A stretch of 64,000 nucleotides of DNA, from positions 1 through 64,000 of the forward strand of contig NZ_FRCN01000021.1 of assembly GCF_900142925.1 (NCBI RefSeq). Reading direction: 5' to 3'. Source of the stretch: Chitinophaga sp. CF418 (GTDB lineage Bacteria > Bacteroidota > Bacteroidia > Chitinophagales > Chitinophagaceae). The translations under genes and the position numbers were made by a program. Of this stretch, positions 51,984 to 59,897 are shown piece by piece (the stretch's first letter is position 1; each line of letters begins with the position of its first letter). The notes under the pieces were generated by a model. The model made no database searches and was not told where the DNA came from. It was given only the letters and a program-made list of their open reading frames with translations.

Positions 51984-54623
51984 ATGAAGAGATTGAATGC
52001 AGCAGCGGCTGCCATTGCATTGTTATGTGCCTCATACGAACATATCTACGCACAAACACCAACCAATACCGCATCCTGGCAGATGCAACCTGTCAATATT
52101 CAGACAAGATGGGCTAAAGAAGTAAATCCCAAAAACGTTCTGCCAGCGTATCCACGGCCACAGATGGTCAGGAATGAATGGCAGAACTTAAATGGACTGT
52201 GGCAATACGCTATCACATCCAAAGATGCTGCCAGGCCTGCACAGTTCGAAGGACAGATCCTGGTACCATTCCCATTGGAATCAGCCCTGTCCGGTGTTAA
52301 AAAAGCCTTGCAGCCTACGCAGCGTTTGTGGTATAAACGTTCCATCACCAAACCTGACATTACAGGCGATAAACGGGTGCTGCTTCACTTTGGCGCTGTA
52401 GACTGGCAGGCCACTGTCTATATCAATGGTAAAGAAATAGGTGGCCATACCGGTGGTTACCAAAACTTCTCGTTTGACATTACCGATGCATTGAAAGAAG
52501 GTGATAACGAACTGGAGGTATCCGTATTTGACCCCACTGATCAGGGTATCAATCCTCATGGCAAGCAGGTATTGACCCCGCAGAATATAATGTATACCGC
52601 CAGCAGCGGTATCTGGCAGACGGTATGGATGGAAACCGTACCGGCTGCTTACATTAACAACATCCGCATTACGCCGGATATTGACAAAGGCAACCTGAAA
52701 CTGGAAGTGATCACCGCCGGTAAGGAAGGCGATTATGCTGTAGAAGCTGTAGCTTCCAATGGCAAAAAAGTTAAAGGCAAGCCTAATACGCAGTTATTAC
52801 TGCCAGTACCCAATGCAAAGCTATGGAGCCCTGACCAGCCGTATTTGTACAACCTGAATGTAAAACTGCTGTATAAAGGTAAAGTAGTGGATACCATCGG
52901 TAGCTACTTCGGCATGCGTAAAATAGAAGTGAAGAAAGACGAGAAAGGAGTAGAACGCCTCTTCCTGAATAACAAATACACCTACCACCTGGGCGTATTA
53001 GACCAGGGTTTCTGGCCGGAAGGATTATACACCGCTCCGACAGATGAGGCCTTGAAATTTGATATCATGGCTATCAGGAATATGGGGTATAACACCATCC
53101 GTAAACATATCAAATTAGAGCCTGCCCGCTGGTATTATCATGCTGACCGAGCCGGTATACTGGTATGGCAGGATATGGTGACTTGTGCGAATGACAAACC
53201 AGCAGCTAAGGCTGAATTCGAAAAAGAAAATAAAGAAAACATTGCCCAGCTATATAACTATCCAAGTATTGTCATCTGGGTACTGTTTAACGAAGGTTGG
53301 GCACGCTATGACCAGAAACGCCTGACAGAATGGATGAAACAAACAGATCCATCCCGCATAGTGAATGGTCATACCGGTGAGAACTATGACCGCGATGCAC
53401 CAGAAGCTCCATCTCAGAAATGGGCAAGCAGTGATCTAACTGATATTCATGACTATCCAGGACCGGGCATGCCTCCACCATTGCCAGGAAAGGCACGTGT
53501 ACTAGGTGAATGGGGAGGTGTAAGAGTAGCTACACTGAGGCATCAATGGAATGACACAGAAGGGTGGGGATATGTTCAGGTGCCATCTGCTGCATTTAAA
53601 GCGAAATACGACTCCATGGTTAAACGCTTAAAAACACTCGAGGAGAGTGGATTATCCGGGTCAATTTACACCGAACCTTTTGACGTAGAAACAGAAGAAA
53701 ATGGTATTATGACATATGATCGTGAAGTCATCAAAATACCCTCTGAGGACCTTAGAAAGATACATCGCCAGGTATTAACGCAAGCGGAAAGTTATGCCGC
53801 AGCTCCAGGTATATTCCAGGCTATAGTAGCTGATACTGCGAACCATGATCTGAAATATGCGTCGTTGTTGGAACAATTCCGCAACGGAAAGAAAGATCCT
53901 GAGTTTCTAAGAGCACTTACACTCATGGCATCTCGTTTGAAAGACAATAAAAATATTCCGGAATTAAGTGCAGCCTATATCAATAGCATTTCTGATCCGT
54001 TGACACTCAGAAATATGACATTCATTCAACTCTTTACCCAATCAACAAAAGACCCCGGATTCATCATTATTCTAAAAAATCAGAGAAAAGCTGAAGAGCT
54101 TATTGGTGTTGAAAAAGTCAACAGCACTTTGCAAACAGCGATTTTCAATGACGAAATAAAAGCGTATGTAGCGGGCAAGGCTGCCAACCCTAACTGGAAC
54201 GAACTTGAGAAAAAGATTATTCCTCTATATGGCGCCGTTGGTGAGGAAATATTGTTACGTGCTAAAGCAATTCATTTCTACAACCGAAAGGACTGGACTA
54301 ATTTTGTTCCGTCTGCTTCACAATTAATAAATAAATATCGACATAGTGTATCCAGCATGATGTTAAATAATTTCGCGTGGGCTGTATTTGAAAATGTTTC
54401 TGACACTACTTTACTTAAGATGGCCTTAACTTGGAGTAAATACAGTATGGAGGAAGGAATATCCCCTCAGTCAATCGATACTTATGCAAATCTTTTGCAC
54501 AAACTCGGCAATCAAAAGGAAGCCATTGAGTGGCAACAAAAAGCTATAGAATTGGTACCAACAGAATCAAGTTTCAAAGACACTCTCGAAAAAATGAAAA
54601 AAGGTGAAAAAACCTGGAACTAA
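51984..54623 (+). CDS. GH2-family glycosidase fused to a TPR-like tail
   Basis: 879 residues. Signal peptide about 1-23 (MKRLNAAAAAIALLCASYEH start). Residues 60-600 form a GH2 enzyme (beta-galactosidase/glucuronidase type): sugar-binding domain with YKRSIT and WQATVYINGKEIGGHTGGY, then the catalytic barrel with acid/base Glu437 in LFNEGWARY and nucleophile Glu509 in LGEWGG. From about 610 a separate helical region appears, ending in TPR-like repeats (NNFAWAVFENVSD, DTYANLLHKLGNQKEAIEWQQKAIELVP, 793-859). This tail resembles the C-terminus of certain Bacteroidota thioredoxin-family proteins. DNA from about 53800 looks more AT-rich. It follows the AraC-like gene by 125 nt. Confidence 0.88.
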   Translation: MKRLNAAAAAIALLCASYEHIYAQTPTNTASWQMQPVNIQTRWAKEVNPKNVLPAYPRPQMVRNEWQNLNGLWQYAITSKDAARPAQFEGQILVPFPLESALSGVKKALQPTQRLWYKRSITKPDITGDKRVLLHFGAVDWQATVYINGKEIGGHTGGYQNFSFDITDALKEGDNELEVSVFDPTDQGINPHGKQVLTPQNIMYTASSGIWQTVWMETVPAAYINNIRITPDIDKGNLKLEVITAGKEGDYAVEAVASNGKKVKGKPNTQLLLPVPNAKLWSPDQPYLYNLNVKLLYKGKVVDTIGSYFGMRKIEVKKDEKGVERLFLNNKYTYHLGVLDQGFWPEGLYTAPTDEALKFDIMAIRNMGYNTIRKHIKLEPARWYYHADRAGILVWQDMVTCANDKPAAKAEFEKENKENIAQLYNYPSIVIWVLFNEGWARYDQKRLTEWMKQTDPSRIVNGHTGENYDRDAPEAPSQKWASSDLTDIHDYPGPGMPPPLPGKARVLGEWGGVRVATLRHQWNDTEGWGYVQVPSAAFKAKYDSMVKRLKTLEESGLSGSIYTEPFDVETEENGIMTYDREVIKIPSEDLRKIHRQVLTQAESYAAAPGIFQAIVADTANHDLKYASLLEQFRNGKKDPEFLRALTLMASRLKDNKNIPELSAAYINSISDPLTLRNMTFIQLFTQSTKDPGFIIILKNQRKAEELIGVEKVNSTLQTAIFNDEIKAYVAGKAANPNWNELEKKIIPLYGAVGEEILLRAKAIHFYNRKDWTNFVPSASQLINKYRHSVSSMMLNNFAWAVFENVSDTTLLKMALTWSKYSMEEGISPQSIDTYANLLHKLGNQKEAIEWQQKAIELVPTESSFKDTLEKMKKGEKTWN

Positions 54624-54633
54624 ATAATCCCAA

Positions 54634-54670
54634 GCGAGGCGCGCATCTCTTTATCAGATGCGCTCCTCGC
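54634..54670 (+). terminator. Strong hairpin after the GH2 gene
   Basis: GCGAGG-C-GCGCATCT (54634-54648) pairs with AGATGCGC-T-CCTCGC (54656-54670) around a 7-nt loop: 14 pairs and one mismatch. No T run follows immediately, but it lies 10 nt after the GH2 stop and 4 nt before promoter site 4, so it probably insulates the two transcripts. Confidence 0.7.
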
Positions 54671-54673
54671 ACA

Positions 54674-54718
54674 TTAACTTCATATTAACTCCTTTTTATT
54701 TTTCATTTATTAGTTTAG
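54674..54718 (+). promoter_or_regulatory. TTAAC-N6-TTAAC promoter, site 4
   Basis: TTAAC at 54674 and 54685, 21 nt, then TAGTTTAG at 54711-54718; 27 nt before the ATG at 54746. The best copy of the shared architecture together with site 5. Confidence 0.72.
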
Positions 54719-54745
54719 CAGTGAACCAACTTTTATCTCCCTCTT

Positions 54746-55285
54746 ATGATCAATCGCTATACCGAACTACTCGATACTTTTGACAAAACACCTATTGAGG
54801 ATTGGGGTTTCTACTTCCACGATAATGCCGAAAGAATTGATACGCTGATCAAGTTCTACGAAGCATACAACAAGCGTATCATGAATGCGCAGGCAAAACG
54901 CATTCACGAGATCAAAAAAAGTATCGTTCGTATTACGGGGGATAATCGCTGGTCGGATATAGAAGGATTGGAATTAATCTATCATGTATTTGAACCATCC
55001 TTATATATCCGTGGGAGTTTTACTTCCGCAGCAGAAGATCCATTAGGAACTTTCAACATTCATATTCTCACCCCTACCGTACAAGCCTGGAATCATTATG
55101 AAGATCAGCTGCTCAGTCATTATACAGCACAGGAACCCTTAATAGCAGGCAACAAGACAATTTTACAAGTAGCCACCATCCCCGGACTGCAGGAAGAACA
55201 GGTCCTGAAAGCCTTGCAGGAAGTGTATTTGTTCGTATCCAGCCTCACTTTGAAGAATTTTTTGCACCCGTTAACATCTCATTAA
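54746..55285 (+). CDS. Hypothetical protein under the module-type promoter
   Basis: 179 residues, unrecognised, with no signal peptide or membrane segment. The N-terminal half is helical and charged (YEAYNKRIMNAQAKRIHEIKKSIVRI), the centre has mixed beta content (GLELIYHVFEPSLYIRGSFT), and the C-terminal half again looks helical (LQEEQVLKALQEVYLFVSSLTLKNF). It has its own TTAAC-type promoter, the same type as the three sigma operons, and the following AraC-like gene has another that begins inside its last codons. So it is likely part of the same regulon; its function is unknown. Confidence 0.6.
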   Translation: MINRYTELLDTFDKTPIEDWGFYFHDNAERIDTLIKFYEAYNKRIMNAQAKRIHEIKKSIVRITGDNRWSDIEGLELIYHVFEPSLYIRGSFTSAAEDPLGTFNIHILTPTVQAWNHYEDQLLSHYTAQEPLIAGNKTILQVATIPGLQEEQVLKALQEVYLFVSSLTLKNFLHPLTSH

Positions 55286-55315
55286 CGAACTTCACTTCCC
55301 AATTTATTAGCTTAG
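55271..55315 (+). promoter_or_regulatory. TTAAC-N6-TTAAC promoter, site 5
   Basis: TTAAC at 55271 and 55282, 21 nt, then TAGCTTAG at 55308-55315, the same -7 octamer as site 1. It overlaps the end of the upstream gene and lies 171 nt before the AraC-like gene at 55487, leaving a long leader of about 165 nt with no visible gene. Confidence 0.7.
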
Positions 55316-55486
55316 CTGATATATAGCGATTGTCGTTCTACGATTCCCATTGGAATACACCAACGAAACCGGCTTAACGATAAAGCATTGTTCCCATTGC
55401 CAGCCCCCATGCAAGCCAATAGCGGGTTGCAATCTGGCTTACTTATAGTTCATGTGTACATCAAAATAGACCGTTAAAACGCGATT

Positions 55487-56488
55487 ATGTACCCTACATT
55501 ATACGAAGAGAATAAACTACTATTAATTGATCGCCTGGATCAGGCCTATTTTCCCGCTGCGAATATACCCACCGAGTATCTGCCCCTTATCATACCCTAT
55601 GCAGGCTTATATTATGAGCAGGATGACGATTATAATATGCTGTCACAGCATATCCAGCTAGGCCCTTTCTCCTTATGGCTGCATGATGTATTTGCCCGTA
55701 AGGATATTGTACTGCGCCCCTATGCGCCATTCCACCTGTGGGCGCTGCATTTCATGTATGAAGATACCCTGCGCGCCGTGTCATCTAAAACGGACGTATT
55801 CACCCTGGAGGAAAGACAGTGTAACCTGTTCAACCTCTATTCCCACATGCATCGCGTACCCATGCCCGCAGGCAAGAAAGTGCTTTCATTCCATATCAAT
55901 ATACTGCCATCAGACTTGATGTTGCTCGTACAACATTATCCGGGTCTTTATTATCTCGCCAACAAAAGGGTGCAAAGGACATCCAGCGTTATTAACGAAA
56001 AGCCATACCGTATTAATGCTGTTTGTAATATGCTGATCCAGAGCATCCTGTCCTGCAGGTACGTAGAGGCGCCCGCCGCCTACTTCCTGCAGCGCTGCTG
56101 CCTGGACCTTTTCCTCAATTTCGCACAGCAGGATGCTATCTCTGACGAGATCAGGCCTCCTACTGAGGCGCAAACGGTCCTTTTTAACCAGATATTCACC
56201 TACCTGACCGAACATCCGCACATCAACCATACGGTGCAGGAAATTGCCAAAATGTTCGATATGCCGGGTGTGAAACTGGCGCAGGGATTCCGGGCGCAGT
56301 TCAGCGTTGGTATCACGCCATTCCTGCACATGCTGAAAATGACGATGATCTATCATACGCTCATGCAAAAGGCATGTACCCTGCGGGACGTGGCCCTCGT
56401 GGCTGGCTATCAGCACACAGAAGAGATGGTAAGGGACCTGGAAAAGCATTACGGCTGCAATCTCGCTGCATTGCGCAGAAGCATGTAA
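55487..56488 (+). CDS. AraC-like regulator, module-associated family (copy 4, orphan)
   Basis: 333 residues, close to the copy at 50869. N-terminal motifs: ENKLLLIDRLDQAYFPAANIP, LSQHIQLGPFSLWLHDVFARKD, LFNLYSHMHRVPMPAGKKVLSFHINI. C-terminal AraC-type region: FNQIFTYLTEHPHINHTVQEIAKMF, GFRAQFSVGITPFLHMLKM, LRDVALVAGYQHTEEMVRDLEKHY. Unlike the other three it has no sigma/FecR genes in front, yet its promoter has the same layout, so it may be a free-standing regulator tying the modules together. A terminator follows. Confidence 0.7.
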   Translation: MYPTLYEENKLLLIDRLDQAYFPAANIPTEYLPLIIPYAGLYYEQDDDYNMLSQHIQLGPFSLWLHDVFARKDIVLRPYAPFHLWALHFMYEDTLRAVSSKTDVFTLEERQCNLFNLYSHMHRVPMPAGKKVLSFHINILPSDLMLLVQHYPGLYYLANKRVQRTSSVINEKPYRINAVCNMLIQSILSCRYVEAPAAYFLQRCCLDLFLNFAQQDAISDEIRPPTEAQTVLFNQIFTYLTEHPHINHTVQEIAKMFDMPGVKLAQGFRAQFSVGITPFLHMLKMTMIYHTLMQKACTLRDVALVAGYQHTEEMVRDLEKHYGCNLAALRRSM

Positions 56489-56513
56489 ATTTCATTTTGC
56501 ATTGTTTACCATG

Positions 56514-56537
56514 AAGCTCCGCCAGGAGCTTTTTTTG
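56514..56537 (+). terminator. Rho-independent terminator after the AraC-like gene
   Basis: AAGCTCC (56514-56520) and GGAGCTT (56525-56531) around GCCA, followed by a T run. A standard intrinsic terminator 26 nt after the stop codon. Confidence 0.85.
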
Positions 56538-56605
56538 TGCCCCTTATACCCGTCCCTCCAAAGTTTTTCTCCTCATCTCCTAAGTTCTCTTCTCACCAGC
56601 ACGCC

Positions 56606-56613
56606 TACCTTTG
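56606..56613 (+). promoter_or_regulatory. -7 promoter element before the oxidoreductase gene
   Basis: TACCTTTG is a perfect TAnnTTTG match, 53 nt upstream of the ATG at 56667. No good -33 TTTG was found. Confidence 0.5.
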
Positions 56614-56666
56614 GAAAGAACGAAAACTGTATACTACCATTTTAGAGTTTCTCCAAAAGTTAGCCC

Positions 56667-58313
56667 ATGGATCAACCCATTTTAATACCACAAACAGATA
56701 GCCAGGTTCCGGTAAAAAGAAAAGCCATTATTATTGGAGCCGGCCCCGCCGGATTAACGGCCGCATACGAATTGTTGAAGAGATCCGACATCATTCCGGT
56801 CATCCTGGAAAAATCAGGAGACATTGGTGGTATCTCAAAGACCATTAATTATAAAGGTAACCGCATGGACATTGGCGGTCACCGCTTCTTTTCGAAGTCA
56901 GACCGTGTCATGAACTGGTGGCTGAACATCCTTCCTGCCCAGGAAACTGGCAATGAACAGTTCACCATCAGTTATCAGAACAAATCCAGGCAGGTAGCGC
57001 CCGGCGAAAGCGTCACCTCCGGGAACAGCGATAAAGTAATGCTGGTCAGGGAACGCCTCTCCCGTATCTACTTCCTGCGCAGGTTCTTTACTTATCCGAT
57101 ACAGCTTTCTATCGATACACTAAGGAAACTGGGAATAGGCACCACCATCTCTATCCTGGTTTCCTATTTACAAGCCCAGATATCTCCCCGTAAACCGGAG
57201 AATAGCCTGGAAGACTTTATGATCAATCGCTTTGGCAAAACACTGTACAAACTGTTCTTCAGGGACTATACTGAAAAAGTATGGGGGGTACCCTGCCACG
57301 AAATTCCGGCAGAATGGGGTGCACAACGTATCAAAGGCGTAAGCATCCGCAAGGCTATCCAACACGCCGTTCAGTCGGCCGTGAAGAAGAAGAAAAAGAA
57401 AACAGGAGACATCGCCCAGAAAGATACCGAAACCAGCCTGATAGAGCAGTTCCTCTATCCTAAACTTGGCCCTGGCCAACTTTGGGAAGAAGTGGCCCGC
57501 CAGGTACAGGAAATGGGCGGTACGATATTGATGCACCACGACGTGATCTCTGTCAATACACAGGACGGTAAGGTTACCGCCGTAGAGGCCTTTAACAAAC
57601 AAGACCTCCAGACCGTAGAATTAAAAGGGGACTTTTTCTTTAGCACCATGCCTATAAAAGAGCTGATTGCCAGCATGGATGCCGACATACCACAAAACGT
57701 GCGGGAAGTAGCGGCAGGACTCCAGTACCGCGATTTCATCACCGTAGGCATCCTGCTCCAGAACCTCTCTGAACAGGACAAGCGAACCGGTAAATGGAAG
57801 CCATTGCAGCTGAAAGATACCTGGATCTACATACAGGAAAAAGATGTAAAAGTAGGCCGCCTGCAGCTGTTCAACAACTGGAGCCCTTACCTGGTGAAAG
57901 ATCCTAATACAGCCTGGGTAGGCATGGAATTCTTCTGTAATGAAACAGACGATTTCTGGAAGCTGCCCGATGAAAAGATAGCCGCTCTCGCCATCCGCGA
58001 ACTGCAGAAGATAGGATTGGCCAATACCAATGATGTGCTGGATTCTACCGTTCTGCGTGTAGAGAAAACCTACCCTGCCTATTTCGGCGCCTATGAGCGT
58101 TTTGATGAAGTGAAACAATATGTGAATACTTATCCGAACCTCTTCCTCGTAGGAAGGAATGGTATGCACAAGTATAACAACGCCGACCACTCCATGCTCA
58201 CAGCTATGGTGGCGGTAGATAATATCATTGCTGGTGAAACTGGGAAAGATAACATCTGGTCCATCAATACGGAACAGGAGTATCACGAAGAAAAAACAGG
58301 ACAGCATGCCTGA
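56667..58313 (+). CDS. FAD-dependent oxidoreductase (amine oxidase/UGM-like)
   Basis: 548 residues. A Rossmann FAD-binding motif begins at residue 21 (IIIGAGPAGLTAAYELL, GxGxxG at 24-29) with the ribose-binding Glu48, followed by GGHRFFSKSD (70-79), a loop typical of the protoporphyrinogen oxidase/UDP-galactopyranose mutase branch. The C-terminal FAD-contact segment is NLFLVGRNGMHKYNNADHSMLTAM. Likely cytosolic. Proteins of this shape often lie near glycan or lipid-linked sugar genes, but no partner is adjacent, so the substrate is open. Single-gene transcript between terminator 56514 and the gap at 58314. Confidence 0.85.
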   Translation: MDQPILIPQTDSQVPVKRKAIIIGAGPAGLTAAYELLKRSDIIPVILEKSGDIGGISKTINYKGNRMDIGGHRFFSKSDRVMNWWLNILPAQETGNEQFTISYQNKSRQVAPGESVTSGNSDKVMLVRERLSRIYFLRRFFTYPIQLSIDTLRKLGIGTTISILVSYLQAQISPRKPENSLEDFMINRFGKTLYKLFFRDYTEKVWGVPCHEIPAEWGAQRIKGVSIRKAIQHAVQSAVKKKKKKTGDIAQKDTETSLIEQFLYPKLGPGQLWEEVARQVQEMGGTILMHHDVISVNTQDGKVTAVEAFNKQDLQTVELKGDFFFSTMPIKELIASMDADIPQNVREVAAGLQYRDFITVGILLQNLSEQDKRTGKWKPLQLKDTWIYIQEKDVKVGRLQLFNNWSPYLVKDPNTAWVGMEFFCNETDDFWKLPDEKIAALAIRELQKIGLANTNDVLDSTVLRVEKTYPAYFGAYERFDEVKQYVNTYPNLFLVGRNGMHKYNNADHSMLTAMVAVDNIIAGETGKDNIWSINTEQEYHEEKTGQHA

Positions 58314-58682
58314 TCAGCTGTACATGAAATTAGCCGGACAGGATTGCCCGGCTACATGTATACAGACTAAAAAATTCAATCAGGATGTAATGATACACCT
58401 TTCAACATTGAAATAAGTTAATGCGAGGTTAACAGAATTAAATTTCCCTTTTTTAACCACAAAGTTCATCCGGCGCTTCATGCCACTGTTTCCTCAGCGT
58501 CGCGATTACGCTGATCGTTGACCCGGCTGTAGGACTATTGGCCTGGTAGCGGCATACACCACACCCGGGCCATTTTCCTGCAACAGCGAGATATGACGAA
58601 TCAGGAATTAAGTATTGGGAATGATGCTTAATTCGTAGACGTAATTCCTGATTCCAGATTTCTAATCCCTAATTTCTTTTAC
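58314..58682. other. 369-nt intergenic region with an inverted repeat
   Basis: No gene seen. GAATCAGGAATTA (58598-58610) and TAATTCCTGATTC (58642-58654) form a 13-bp perfect inverted repeat with a 31-nt spacer, looking like a dispersed palindromic repeat. TTAAT/TTAAC at 58418/58429 have the 11-bp period of the module promoters but no -7 box at the right distance. Confidence 0.5.
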
Positions 58683-59882
58683 ATGCGAACGCCATTGTTA
58701 CCATTGCAGCAACTGCTGGACAGTATGCAGCACCCGCCACGCCCGAACGATCCTTCCGCCTATGAAATAGCCAGTTCCATGCATAAACAATCTCTGGCCG
58801 CCATAGAAGATATTACCCTGGCATTTGAAGAATGCCTGGCCGCAGGCGTCAGCGAACAAACCCTCCATAAATATGTGAGCACCTGCCAGGAAAAGCTCAC
58901 CGCTCTTTGCAACGACGTGCCTTTCAGCTGGCTAGAAGTGGAAACATCGGCCCCGGTGGAATATGACGAATGGCGCTACCTCTGTAATGACATCTGCCAC
59001 CAGTTGGAAGATCTCATTCTTTACCTCATGTTTACCTATGCCAAGTATTATAACAAAATGGCGGTTACGCCAAATGTGTACCGGGAACTGATGCGGCAAC
59101 GCATCGCTCCCGGTCTTTCTGTGATCCGCAGCTGGTTCAATGAAACTGACGAAAGCTGCCGGGAACTGCAAGTGATGATCCTCAGCTTGTACGATGCTTT
59201 CCTTCCTGAAGTGCCCAATAAGATGAACCATTATCAGCTGGACTTCCTCCGCGAACTGCAACAGGCATTGCTCAAATACTGGTCGCAGGAAGACAATACA
59301 CTGGAACATGGGTTATTACAGCAATTACTCTTCTCCCTCAACTTCAACAGCACGGATTATTATCATTATTGCACGTCCTATATCAGCCAGCAATTGGCAG
59401 AACTACCGGATACGCATACCCAATTGGACCTGCTGTCCTTTATTCATAAAACACTCTGCCAGATACCCGTAAAACAAGGCCTGGCCTATAGTCACGACGC
59501 ACCGTCCATTATCGCATTACTGAAGGAATGGCTGCAGGTAGAAAGTAAATACCGGCAGTCAGGGATGAAACGTCATTCATCCAAAGATGTGAAGCAATTC
59601 AAAACCCTGCCTGAAAATTTCAAGCTGCAAACCAATCTGACACTGCAGGAGCTGGCAGCGTTTTTCAAGATCTTAAAAGAAGCGGGTATTATCGAAAACA
59701 GAAATATGCAGGATGTATTCCGCCTGTTGGCACTCTGCTTCTCTATTCAGAAAAAGGAAGCATTCGAAGGAAGTCTGTTTCAGTCACATTACTATCACAT
59801 CTCCCAGGAAACATTAAAAAAGATGGAGGACCTGGCACATTCACTTGTCAGGAAAGCCTATCAGCTGAAAAAAGGGTTGTAA
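58683..59882 (+). CDS. RteC-like protein
   Basis: 399 residues, soluble and mostly helical. The C-terminal 80 residues (NLTLQELAAFFKILKEAGIIENRNMQDVFRLLALCF, then YYHISQETLKKMEDLAHSLV) follow the pattern of RteC, the Bacteroides protein that controls excision of the CTnDOT-type conjugative transposons through a winged-helix fold. The N-terminal part (EDITLAFEECLAAGVSEQTLHKYVSTCQEKL) has the helical content expected for RteC's first domain. No tra, mob or integrase genes are nearby, so here it looks like a chromosomal relative. Function not established. Confidence 0.65.
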   Translation: MRTPLLPLQQLLDSMQHPPRPNDPSAYEIASSMHKQSLAAIEDITLAFEECLAAGVSEQTLHKYVSTCQEKLTALCNDVPFSWLEVETSAPVEYDEWRYLCNDICHQLEDLILYLMFTYAKYYNKMAVTPNVYRELMRQRIAPGLSVIRSWFNETDESCRELQVMILSLYDAFLPEVPNKMNHYQLDFLRELQQALLKYWSQEDNTLEHGLLQQLLFSLNFNSTDYYHYCTSYISQQLAELPDTHTQLDLLSFIHKTLCQIPVKQGLAYSHDAPSIIALLKEWLQVESKYRQSGMKRHSSKDVKQFKTLPENFKLQTNLTLQELAAFFKILKEAGIIENRNMQDVFRLLALCFSIQKKEAFEGSLFQSHYYHISQETLKKMEDLAHSLVRKAYQLKKGL

Positions 59883-59897
59883 GCCACTATACATGGC

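Noticed and set aside
58418..58433. TTAAT/TTAAC with the 11-bp period
   Set aside because: One half is off consensus and the position 21 nt downstream reads TAACCACA, not a -7 box.
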